From Bacillota bacterium (lineage in GTDB: Bacteria > Bacillota > Bacilli > Paenibacillales > NBRC-103111), in the NCBI GenBank assembly GCA_023391955.1, contig JAEWAA010000669.1:1-7625 (forward strand): a stretch of 7,625 nucleotides of DNA. Direction: 5' to 3'. The notes under the pieces are model-generated. The model made no database searches. It had not been told where the DNA came from and saw only the letters and a program-made list of their open reading frames with translations. Made by a program: the position numbers and the translations under genes. Positions 1 through 5,724 of this stretch are shown here, piece by piece. How positions within the stretch are numbered: position 1 is the stretch's first letter; the number at the start of each line of letters is the position of its first letter.

Positions 1-489
1 AATCTGGGGCTCCCGGACCGGGGGCTGTTTATATGCAAGGAGCATATTGACGCCATCACCTTAGAAATCCGCAGGCACCGCCCCCGGATCGTTATGGCGC
101 CATATTGGCAGGACCGGCACCCTGATCATGTGGCTTGCAGCCATCTGGTGAAGGAGGCGGTATTCAACGCCAAGCTGCGGCGGTATCTTCCGGAGAGCGA
201 GCCGGTTGTGGTGGAGAAGCTGCTGTTTTATTTTATCAACGATGTATATGATGCCGATTTGGTTGTGGATGCGGGGGAGGTTTATGACCGCAAAACAGCG
301 GCCCTGTCCGCTTACCGGTCCCAATTTACGGCGGCCGGGCCGGATAACGACTATGTGGCCACTCCGCTAAACCAATCGTATCTGACCCGGGTGGAGGCTA
401 GAGACAGGCTGCTGGGACAGAAGCTCAGCCTTACATATGCGGAAGGGTTTGTTTCCCTCATGCCTCATGAGGTGAATTTGTTTATATAA
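1..489 (+). CDS. bshB1: Bacillithiol biosynthesis deacetylase BshB1 (3' part; start lies before the window)
   Basis: The reading frame is open from base 1 to the TAA at 487-489 and gives 162 visible residues. The family is roughly 230 residues, so about 70 N-terminal residues, including the first zinc-binding HPDD-type motif, are missing. Visible family signatures are LGLPDRGL near the start of the window and PYWQDRHPDH soon after; the histidine-rich DRHPDH is the conserved segment that supplies a later zinc-ligand histidine in this LmbE/PIG-L type deacetylase. The enzyme removes the acetyl group from GlcNAc-malate to give GlcN-malate in the cytosol, the second step of bacillithiol synthesis. 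The next gene, bshA, encodes the first step, which strongly supports the assignment over other LmbE-family deacetylases. An internal ATG at 94 is not the start, because family sequence continues upstream of it. Confidence 0.93.
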   Translation, partial: NLGLPDRGLFICKEHIDAITLEIRRHRPRIVMAPYWQDRHPDHVACSHLVKEAVFNAKLRRYLPESEPVVVEKLLFYFINDVYDADLVVDAGEVYDRKTAALSAYRSQFTAAGPDNDYVATPLNQSYLTRVEARDRLLGQKLSLTYAEGFVSLMPHEVNLFI

Positions 490-522
490 AGGAATGTCCC
501 GGCAAGAGAAAGGGGATCGGAT

Positions 523-1713
523 ATGAGCGAAACCTTGCGGATCGGCATCACCTGCTATCCAACGCTGGGCGGCTCCGGCGTGGTTGCCACAGAGCTGGGA
601 AAAATGCTGGCGGAAAAGGGACACGATGTTCATTTCATCACGCACAGTATCCCGTTTCGTTTGGGCAGATTCGATAAACATATATTCTTCCACGAGGTGG
701 AAGTGAGCGATTATTATGTATTCCGCTACCCTCCCTACGATCTGTCGCTGGCCAGCAAGCTGGCGCAGGTAGCCAAACGGGAGAAGCTGGATTTATTGCA
801 TGTGCATTATGCCATCCCGCACGCGGTGTGTGCGCTCCTCGCCAAACAAATGGTGGGGGATCACTTGAAGGTTGTGACGACCCTCCATGGCACAGACATC
901 ACGGTTTTGGCCCAGGATGATTCCCTGTCGGACCTTATCCGCTACGCCATCAATCAAAGCGATGCGGTAACTGCCGTGTCGGAAGATCTGATCCGGGAAA
1001 CCCGGGAGACTCTGCTGGTTGACCGGCCCATCGACCTGACCTATAACTTTGTAGACAAGCGGGTGTATTATCCCCGCAATGTCAGCAAGCTGAGAGCTGA
1101 ATTTGCCCATGTGGACGAAAAAATTCTTATGCATATCAGCAACTTCCGTCCGGTGAAGCGGGTGCTGGATGTGGTAGAGATTTTCGCCAAGGTGAATGAC
1201 AACATCCCGTCCAGGCTCCTGTTCGTTGGAGAAGGGCCGGATCTGTCCAAGGTGATGGCCAGGGTGAAGGAGCTGGGCATCAGCGACCGGGTTTCCTTCT
1301 GCGGCAAGCAGGATGATGTGGCGGAGGTCATCTCCTTGGCCGATCTGCTGCTGCTTCCTTCCGAGAAGGAAAGCTTCGGTCTTGTGGCCCTGGAGGCCAT
1401 GGCCTGCGGCGTACCGACGGTAGGCTCCTTGGCCGGCGGAATTCCGGAGCTGGTGAAGGATGGGGAAACCGGTTATCTGTCCCCTGTGGGAGATACGGAC
1501 AAAATGGCCAGGGATGCCATCCGTCTTTTGTCGGACGGCGACCTGTACCAGCGGATAGTGGAGGCTTGTTTGTCCAGAGCCCGCAATGCCTTCTGCAATA
1601 ACCGGATTACGGCGGATTATGAGGATATTTATTACCGTGTACTGGGGCGGACCGCACCGGAGCGCAATGCCGGGGACGGAAGCGCCAATTCTAAACTAAG
1701 CTGTCTGGGGTAA
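523..1713 (+). CDS. bshA: N-acetyl-alpha-D-glucosaminyl L-malate synthase BshA
   Basis: This is a 396-residue GT-B fold glycosyltransferase of family GT4 that transfers GlcNAc from UDP-GlcNAc to L-malate, the first step of bacillithiol synthesis in the cytosol. The N-terminal signature is IGITCYPTLGGSGVVATELG (about residues 7-26), with the glycine-rich loop that packs against the nucleotide sugar. The acceptor-side segment LHVHYAIPHA and the LHGTD motif follow. The C-terminal UDP-sugar domain begins near HISNFRPVKR and carries the E-x7-E motif (E283 and E291, in ESFGLVALE) followed by GGIPELV and GETGYL. The start is supported by an AAGGGG ribosome binding site at 510-515. The length is slightly above the B. 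subtilis protein (about 377) because of a polar C-terminal tail after the conserved end (from about residue 377). The gene follows bshB1 by 33 bp and precedes cca by 4 bp, so all are likely in one operon. Confidence 0.96.
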   Translation: MSETLRIGITCYPTLGGSGVVATELGKMLAEKGHDVHFITHSIPFRLGRFDKHIFFHEVEVSDYYVFRYPPYDLSLASKLAQVAKREKLDLLHVHYAIPHAVCALLAKQMVGDHLKVVTTLHGTDITVLAQDDSLSDLIRYAINQSDAVTAVSEDLIRETRETLLVDRPIDLTYNFVDKRVYYPRNVSKLRAEFAHVDEKILMHISNFRPVKRVLDVVEIFAKVNDNIPSRLLFVGEGPDLSKVMARVKELGISDRVSFCGKQDDVAEVISLADLLLLPSEKESFGLVALEAMACGVPTVGSLAGGIPELVKDGETGYLSPVGDTDKMARDAIRLLSDGDLYQRIVEACLSRARNAFCNNRITADYEDIYYRVLGRTAPERNAGDGSANSKLSCLG

Positions 1714-1717
1714 TGCA

Positions 1718-3019
1718 ATGGTGTGGAGCAAATTGGAGAAGCTGGGCATCGGCCTGTTGGAGCATTTGGAGCAGGCCGGTTATGAGGCCTATTTTGTCGG
1801 AGGCTATGTGCGGGACAAGTACCTGGGCAAGCCGGTAAAGGATATTGATATTGCCACCTCGGCCAGGCCGGAAGAGGTGGTTAAGCTGTTTACGCGGACG
1901 ATTCCCACGGGCCTGAAGCATGGCACGGTGACAGTGCTGGCGGAGGGGGAAACCTTCGAGGTGACCACCTTCCGCAAGGAATCCGATTATGCGGATTTCC
2001 GCAGGCCGGATGAGGTGGAATTCATCTCGGAGCTGGAGGAGGATCTGCGGCGGCGGGATTTCACTATGAACGCAATGGCCATGGACAGGCATGGTGCCTT
2101 CCGCGATCCCTTCGGCGGGAAAGCGGATCTGAAGGCCGGACTGCTCCGCTGTGTCGGGGACCCGGCCGAGCGGTTCCGGGAGGATGCACTGCGGATGCTG
2201 CGCTGCGTCCGCTTCGCCTCAGTCTATGGCCTCACCGTAGATGAGGCCACCTGGCAGGCGGTGCTGGAGCGGCGGGAGCTGCTGCTCCATGTCGCCATGG
2301 AGCGCGTACGGGTGGAGCTGGAACGGATGATGGGAGGGCCCCATCCGTATGAAGGCTGGCGGCTGCTTGCCGAAAGCGGCCTGCTCGGGTTTACCAAAGA
2401 AAAGCTGGCGTGGTCCTATTCGGATCTATCCGGCCCCAGTCTGCCGGCGGAACTGAAGGCCCTCACCGCATTGGCCGAAACGGACCGGCGCTGGATTCTC
2501 GTGGTCCTGCTGTCAGGTTTGAATGCCGGACAGTGCCGGGAGCTGCTGCGTAAGCTGACCTTCTCCCTGAAGGATGTGGAACGTTTCTCCAGAGCTGTCG
2601 AGTTTGGTGAATGGGTGTCGGCCATAGAATGGACTTCTGACTTGAGCCGGGAGTGCAGTGAACTGGAGGACTGCTCTGCAGCTGAGGTGTGGCAGCTCGG
2701 CACTCTGCAGATTGGGGTGGAGGCTGCAGCGGACTGGCTTGCGGTGATGAAAACGCTGGAGCAAGAAGGCTTTCCTGTGGCAGCCGGACTCAGACTTGCC
2801 GTGGATAACGGGCAAACCTGGCTGGACGGGCTGCGGATCAAGGAACTTAAGGAGCTGGCGGTTACCGGCGGTGAGCTGATTGCCGCATCAGGCCGTGGCG
2901 CAGGTCCTTGGGTAGGCGCAGCTATGTCCCGTCTGCTGCGTCTTGCCGCGGTGGGCCGTGTTGCCAATACGAAGGCGGCGCTGCTGGAAGCCGTTCTGGA
3001 GAACGGGGGAGGCGCATAA
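1718..3019 (+). CDS. cca: CCA-adding tRNA nucleotidyltransferase
   Basis: This 433-residue class II nucleotidyltransferase adds or repairs the 3' CCA end of tRNAs without a nucleic acid template. The catalytic head shows FVGGYVRD (residues 26-33), the metal-binding DID (D42, D44), the RRD motif (112-114, in RRRDFTMNAMAMD) and the nucleotide-selecting EDxxR motif (E155, D156, R159, in EDALRMLRCVRFA). No HD phosphohydrolase signature is evident, as in the short Bacillus-type CCA enzymes. The C-terminal tail has the expected basic, glycine-rich end (GAGPWVGAAMSRLL, then a leucine-rich helix). It is somewhat longer than the B. subtilis enzyme (about 397), with the extra length in the poorly conserved body and tail. 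Both A and C addition are expected because the gene is single here, but that is inferred. The start is 4 bp after the bshA stop with a weak GGGG ribosome binding site at 1707-1710 inside the bshA end, suggesting translational coupling. Confidence 0.95.
   Translation: MVWSKLEKLGIGLLEHLEQAGYEAYFVGGYVRDKYLGKPVKDIDIATSARPEEVVKLFTRTIPTGLKHGTVTVLAEGETFEVTTFRKESDYADFRRPDEVEFISELEEDLRRRDFTMNAMAMDRHGAFRDPFGGKADLKAGLLRCVGDPAERFREDALRMLRCVRFASVYGLTVDEATWQAVLERRELLLHVAMERVRVELERMMGGPHPYEGWRLLAESGLLGFTKEKLAWSYSDLSGPSLPAELKALTALAETDRRWILVVLLSGLNAGQCRELLRKLTFSLKDVERFSRAVEFGEWVSAIEWTSDLSRECSELEDCSAAEVWQLGTLQIGVEAAADWLAVMKTLEQEGFPVAAGLRLAVDNGQTWLDGLRIKELKELAVTGGELIAASGRGAGPWVGAAMSRLLRLAAVGRVANTKAALLEAVLENGGGA
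3005..3012 (+). promoter_or_regulatory. Ribosome binding site of birA, inside the cca 3' end
   Basis: A GGGGGAGG run lies 8 bases before the ATG at 3021, within the last codons of cca. It fixes the birA start at 3021 rather than at an in-frame ATG at 2943, and suggests that ribosomes finishing cca (stop at 3017-3019) re-initiate on birA. Confidence 0.8.
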
Positions 3020-3020
3020 C

Positions 3021-3992
3021 ATGAAGCACCGGCTCTTGGAGCTGTTTAAGAATGCGGGAGGCGCATACCTGTCCGGGGGGGAGATCAGCGAGGCCCTGGA
3101 GGTCAGCCGGACGGCTATCTGGATGCATATTCAGGCGCTGAAGGAGGACGGGTATACCTTTGAGGCAATCCCGCGGCGGGGGTACAGGCTGTTGTCCTTG
3201 CCGGATACGCTTTCGCCGTCCCAGGTACAGGCCTATCTGCGCACCCGGGTTCTGGGCCAGAGCATCCACTGCTTCGATGAAGTGGATTCCACGCAGAATG
3301 TAGCCCAGCGCCTGATTCGGGATGGCGCCCCGGAAGGGACATTGGTGCTGGCGGAGCGCCAGACAGCGGGAAGGGGCCGGCTCGGAAGGCATTGGCATTC
3401 GCCCAAAGGCAAGGGCATCTATATGAGTCTGGTGGTGAAGCCGGAAATCCCCCTGCACCTAACACCGCATCTGACCCTGTTGGCTGCAGTGGCGCTTAAC
3501 CGGGCTATCCGCAAAGTGGTACCGGAGGTAAATCCGGCTATCAAATGGCCGAATGACCTTTTGGTGAACGGCAAAAAAATCAGCGGCATTCTTCTGGAAT
3601 CCAGTGCGGAGAATGAGCAGCTGCAATATATTGTGACGGGCGTAGGCATCAGCTGCAATCTGGAGCAGTCGGATTATCCGGAGGAGCTTATCCCCAGAGC
3701 CACGTCCCTCTTGATCGAATCCGGCAAGCGGATTGACCGTGCCAGACTGATCGCCGAATTCCTGGGACAGCTTGAGGAGCTTTACGCCCTCTATTACGCC
3801 CAAGGCTTCAGCCCCATCCGGACGCTGTGGGAGGCTTCGGCAGCTACGCTGGGGCAGACGGTGCGTTCTTCTGATGCAAACGGAGATTTTGAAGGTACGG
3901 CGGTGGGACTGAATGAATGGGGCGGGCTGATCTTGCGGATGGCTGACGGCAGCGAACGGACCATTTATTCGGTGGATGCCAGAAATTCTTAA
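3021..3992 (+). CDS. birA: Bifunctional biotin-[acetyl-CoA carboxylase] ligase / biotin operon repressor BirA
   Basis: This 323-residue group II biotin-protein ligase activates biotin with ATP and attaches it to a lysine of the acetyl-CoA carboxylase carrier protein; biotinyl-AMP-bound protein also represses biotin synthesis and uptake genes. Residues 1-60 form a winged helix-turn-helix (LSGGEISEALEVSRTAIWMHIQALKEDGY, then the PRRGYRL wing). The ligase core has the ATP/biotinyl-AMP loop GRGRLGR (117-123), the KWPND motif (175-179) with the catalytic lysine K175, and GVGISCNL. The C-terminal SH3-like domain (about 270-323) ends in GLNEWGGLILRMADGSERTIYSVDA. The length is almost the same as B. 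subtilis BirA (325) with this start. An ATG 78 bases upstream would add 26 residues encoded within cca, without family resemblance or a ribosome binding site. One base separates it from cca. No biotin genes are in the window, so its DNA targets lie elsewhere. Confidence 0.95.
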   Translation: MKHRLLELFKNAGGAYLSGGEISEALEVSRTAIWMHIQALKEDGYTFEAIPRRGYRLLSLPDTLSPSQVQAYLRTRVLGQSIHCFDEVDSTQNVAQRLIRDGAPEGTLVLAERQTAGRGRLGRHWHSPKGKGIYMSLVVKPEIPLHLTPHLTLLAAVALNRAIRKVVPEVNPAIKWPNDLLVNGKKISGILLESSAENEQLQYIVTGVGISCNLEQSDYPEELIPRATSLLIESGKRIDRARLIAEFLGQLEELYALYYAQGFSPIRTLWEASAATLGQTVRSSDANGDFEGTAVGLNEWGGLILRMADGSERTIYSVDARNS

Positions 3993-4028
3993 AAGTTAAT
4001 ACCTCTAAACTATGAAGGGGGAACGGAA

Positions 4029-4523
4029 ATGAAACGTTTGCTTCTTTGGAGTTTGGGAATTACCGCCATAATGCTGCTTACCCTTACGGCTTGCTCCAAA
4101 CCGGATTTTACGGAGAAGGATGCCATTAAATTGGGCACCGCCTACAAGGAAACACAGTACAATGTGAAGCAGGAGAACTGGACCGATGAGCAGGATGCGG
4201 TGAATGAAAGGCTGAAGCCTTTTTTGACCAACGCCCGCTACGAAAAGCTGCTGTTGAACCGGGAAGGCTATCATTCCATTTACATGGCAAACTTATTAAA
4301 AAGCACCATTTCACTCCGTTCCGTTACCTTCAAACCTGATGAGAATGCCGAAGAAGATACCCTTGAATTTTTCTATACCCTTGATTTTTTGATCACCAAT
4401 GAGAATGGCAAGGCTGAAGTGGAGAAAACCGGCCAGATGGGCTTCAAAAAGGAAAACGGGGCATGGAAAATCTACCGAGACAGTGATGAAAAACTGCTGG
4501 AAAAGGATTTTCCCTCCAAATAA
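4029..4523 (+). CDS. Small secreted lipoprotein of unknown function
   Basis: I do not recognise the family. The 164-residue product starts with a lipoprotein signal peptide: K2 and R3, a hydrophobic stretch (about 4-18), and a lipobox L19-T20-A21-C22. Signal peptidase II should cleave before C22, leaving a lipid-anchored protein of about 143 residues on the outer face of the membrane. The mature part begins with a charged helical half (about 30-90, including YKETQYNVKQENW and LKPFLTNARYEKLL) and then alternating strands ending in TGQMGFKKENGAWKIYRD. This helix-then-sheet order with a final W-x-I strand resembles NTF2-like lipoproteins, which is an inference from pattern only. The start has a good ribosome binding site (AAGGGGG, 4015-4021). 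It lies 36 bp after birA and may be read from that operon. Its sequence looks more AT-rich than the flanking enzyme genes. There is no evident link to biotin or pantothenate. Confidence 0.85.
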   Translation: MKRLLLWSLGITAIMLLTLTACSKPDFTEKDAIKLGTAYKETQYNVKQENWTDEQDAVNERLKPFLTNARYEKLLLNREGYHSIYMANLLKSTISLRSVTFKPDENAEEDTLEFFYTLDFLITNENGKAEVEKTGQMGFKKENGAWKIYRDSDEKLLEKDFPSK

Positions 4524-4552
4524 TTGAATGAAAATCATTAGCTTTTTTTCAA
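4524..4552 (+). terminator. Possible weak terminator after the lipoprotein gene
   Basis: Just after the stop codon, AATGA (4527-4531) can pair with TCATT (4535-4539), followed by a run of seven T (4543-4549). A wider alternative pairs TTGAA (4524-4528) with TTCAA (4548-4552). The stem is short and AT-only apart from one pair, so termination would be weak. It may separate the birA-side transcripts from the panB transcript. Confidence 0.35.
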
Positions 4553-4567
4553 CAATTGCAGTATGAT
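4538..4567 (+). promoter_or_regulatory. Candidate sigma-A promoter for the panBCD transcript
   Basis: TATGAT at 4562-4567 is one mismatch from the -10 consensus. The best -35 candidate at an 18-bp spacing is TTAGCT (4538-4543), which is poor. A start near 4573-4576 would place the first leader hairpin at the very 5' end of the RNA. The assignment rests mainly on the -10 box and on what follows it. Confidence 0.35.
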
Positions 4568-4576
4568 GCAAGTAAG

Positions 4577-4597
4577 GCGGTATCCCACCGGAACCGC
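4577..4597 (+). promoter_or_regulatory. Leader hairpin 1 upstream of panB
   Basis: GCGGT (4577-4581) pairs with ACCGC (4593-4597), and TCC (4583-4585) with GGA (4590-4592) around a CACC loop. A4582 is a single bulged adenosine. AAGT (4570-4573) could pair with ACTT (4598-4601) outside a bulge. Its 3' arm shares bases 4596-4597 with the outer pairs of the next hairpin. Confidence 0.5.
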
Positions 4598-4669
4598 ACT
4601 TTCTAACCGTTTGGGGAATGCTATACCTTATATCGGATTCTGCTCTGAGCCGTTTGGACCGAGACAGAA
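4596..4669 (+). ncRNA. Candidate tandem pan-type RNA motif in the panB leader
   Basis: Two successive hairpins share an identical CCGTTTGG apex (4607-4614 and 4650-4657). In the first, GCA/TGC (4596-4598 with 4619-4621) and TTCT/GGAA (4601-4604 with 4615-4618) close the stem, leaving A4605 and A4606 bulged below the apex. In the second, TTCTG/CAGAA (4638-4642 with 4665-4669) and CTC/GAG (4643-4645 with 4661-4663) close the stem, with single unpaired adenosines at 4648, 4658 and 4664. Known background: the pan motif is a hairpin RNA with conserved bulged adenosines, often in tandem, found upstream of pantothenate genes in Firmicutes including B. subtilis. The position, tandem arrangement and bulged adenosines fit. 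Assignment to that family is by memory of its description, and the second hairpin is the more convincing copy. A downstream terminator (4715-4740) suggests it works by attenuation; the ligand, if any, is unknown. Confidence 0.6.
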
Positions 4670-4677
4670 GGGATCAT

Positions 4678-4700
4678 AAGACAACTGAACCATGTCTTTT
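4678..4700 (+). promoter_or_regulatory. Small leader hairpin with a short T-run
   Basis: AAGACA (4678-4683) pairs with TGTCTT (4693-4698) around a nine-base loop and runs into further T residues (4699-4701). It lies between the pan-like hairpins and the terminator. It could be a spacer structure or a weak pause site. Confidence 0.35.
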
Positions 4701-4714
4701 TGTGACCTTATCGG

Positions 4715-4746
4715 CCTTCCTGCGGCGGGAAGGTTTTTTATTTTTT
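4715..4746 (+). terminator. Intrinsic terminator (attenuator) in the panB leader
   Basis: CCTTCC (4715-4720) pairs with GGAAGG (4728-4733); a T-G wobble tightens the loop to five bases (GCGGC, 4722-4726). TTTTTTATTTTTT follows directly (4734-4746). The panB ribosome binding site begins only 8 bases later, so readthrough here decides panB expression. GAAGG at 4667-4671, at the foot of the last pan-like hairpin, is complementary to CCTTC (4715-4719) and could form part of an antiterminator. That pairing is short and speculative. Confidence 0.8.
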
Positions 4747-4768
4747 AACCAATAAGGAGAGATATGTT

Positions 4769-5623
4769 ATGGAGAGCCGCAAGCCTGTTACCATTCCGCA
4801 ATTTAAAAAAATGAAGAAGGACGGGACGCCTATTGCGTTCCTCACCGCATATGATTATCCTTCCGCCCAATTGGCGGAGGAAGCCGGTGTGGACGGCATT
4901 CTGATCGGCGATTCACTGGGCAATGTGGTGTTGGGGTACGATTCCACTCTGCCGGTTACGCTGGATGATATGATCCACCACACCAAGGCCGTTACACGCG
5001 GCGCGAAAATCCCCTTCGTGATTACAGACATGCCGTTTCTGACCTATCACGGCAGTATAGATGAAACCATGCGTAATGTCGGCCGCGTCATGCGTGAAGG
5101 CTTGTGCAAGGGAGTTAAAATGGAGGGCGGAGCTGAAATTGCCGCTACTGTGGAAGCCTGCGTACGGGCGGGTGTTCCGGTTATGGGGCATATCGGCCTG
5201 ACACCGCAAGCGGTGCACCAGATCGGCGGCTACCGGATTCAAGGCAAGGACTCCGCAGGGGCGCAGAAGCTCTTAGAGGATGCATTGGCCTTGGAGAAAG
5301 CAGGCGCCTTCGCCATTGTGCTGGAGCTGGTAACCGAGGAGGTTGCCCGGATGATTACAGCCCGGCTGTCCATTCCCACCATCGGCATCGGAGCCGGTAC
5401 CGGATCTGACGGACAGATTCTGGTCTATCATGATATTCTGAACTATGGAGCGGACATCCGTCCCAAAAAATTCGTCAAAGCCTACACGGACATTGGCAGC
5501 TCCATCCGCCAGGGCATCCGCCAGTATGTTGACGAGGTGAAGGCCGGACAGTTCCCCCGGGAGGAGCACTCCTTTAAGGGGAATAACGAGGCCATCGCGT
5601 ATTTGTACGGAAACAGAGAGTAA
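4769..5623 (+). CDS. panB: 3-methyl-2-oxobutanoate hydroxymethyltransferase (ketopantoate hydroxymethyltransferase) PanB
   Basis: This 284-residue TIM-barrel enzyme transfers a hydroxymethyl group from 5,10-methylenetetrahydrofolate to alpha-ketoisovalerate, giving ketopantoate, the first committed step of pantothenate synthesis. Conserved blocks in order are FLTAYDYPSAQLAEEAGVD (24-42), GDSLGNV with metal-ligand D48, TDMPF with D87, KMEGG with K117 and E119, HIGLTPQ, LELV with the probable catalytic E186, and IGIGAGTGSDGQILVYHD. All expected active-site residues are present and the length is normal (B. subtilis about 277). The start has an AAGGAGAG ribosome binding site (4754-4761) at ideal spacing; another ATG at 4764 is out of frame. 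It is the first gene of panBCD and sits directly behind a structured leader with a terminator, so it is likely controlled by attenuation. Confidence 0.97.
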   Translation: MESRKPVTIPQFKKMKKDGTPIAFLTAYDYPSAQLAEEAGVDGILIGDSLGNVVLGYDSTLPVTLDDMIHHTKAVTRGAKIPFVITDMPFLTYHGSIDETMRNVGRVMREGLCKGVKMEGGAEIAATVEACVRAGVPVMGHIGLTPQAVHQIGGYRIQGKDSAGAQKLLEDALALEKAGAFAIVLELVTEEVARMITARLSIPTIGIGAGTGSDGQILVYHDILNYGADIRPKKFVKAYTDIGSSIRQGIRQYVDEVKAGQFPREEHSFKGNNEAIAYLYGNRE

Positions 5624-5628
5624 ATAAT

Positions 5629-5667
5629 AAAAAACTGCCCTCAAACCGGCCTTGCCGGTTTCGAGGC
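5629..5667 (-). terminator. Intrinsic terminator oriented on the minus strand, panB-panC gap
   Basis: AAACCGGC (5643-5650) pairs perfectly with GCCGGTTT (5654-5661) around a CTT loop. The stem extends by CCTC (5639-5642) with GAGG (5663-5666) past a bulged C5662. Read on the minus strand, this stem is followed after a few bases by TTTTTT (complement of the A-run 5629-5634), a standard intrinsic terminator. On the plus strand the stem is followed by a mixed sequence without a T-tract, so it should stop panC-to-panB antisense transcription better than the operon itself. It may alternatively protect the panB mRNA end. Confidence 0.55.
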
Positions 5668-5671
5668 TTCT

Positions 5672-5705
5672 ATAACTTATCTGGCCTTCGGCTTGACCAA
5701 GTTAT
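5672..5705 (+). promoter_or_regulatory. Hairpin just upstream of the panC ribosome binding site
   Basis: ATAACTT (5672-5678) is the perfect reverse complement of AAGTTAT (5699-5705), enclosing a 20-base region in which GCC (5684-5686) can pair with GGC (5690-5692). The structure ends 5 bases before the GGAGAG binding site of panC. It could affect panC translation, mRNA processing or stability. No known family is recognised. Confidence 0.45.
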
Positions 5706-5724
5706 TTCAGAGGAGAGAGAAACC

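Noticed and set aside
2416..2967. 183-residue minus-strand open frame inside cca
   Set aside because: It is serine-rich and low-complexity, and wholly antisense to the well-supported cca gene.
2943..3020. Upstream in-frame start for birA at 2943
   Set aside because: The 26 extra residues are encoded in the cca 3' end, look like an out-of-frame translation (arginine-rich) and have no binding site. The ATG at 3021 has GGGGGAGG at good spacing and gives the normal family length.
2922..3458. 178-residue minus-strand open frame across cca and birA
   Set aside because: It is antisense to two conserved genes and shows no domain signature.
3993..4028. BirA operator or promoter before the lipoprotein gene
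   Set aside because: The 36-bp gap has no long inverted repeat of the BirA operator type and no convincing -35/-10 pair.
4624..4724. Loose direct repeat ACCTTATATCGGATTCTGC / ACCTTATCGGCCTTCCTGC
   Set aside because: The copies need gaps and mismatches and fall in different structural elements (pan-like stem and terminator). By eye this does not exceed chance similarity enough to call a repeat.
4764..4766. Alternative ATG for panB at 4764
   Set aside because: It is in another reading frame from the conserved PanB sequence. The ATG at 4769 has ideal spacing to AAGGAGAG.
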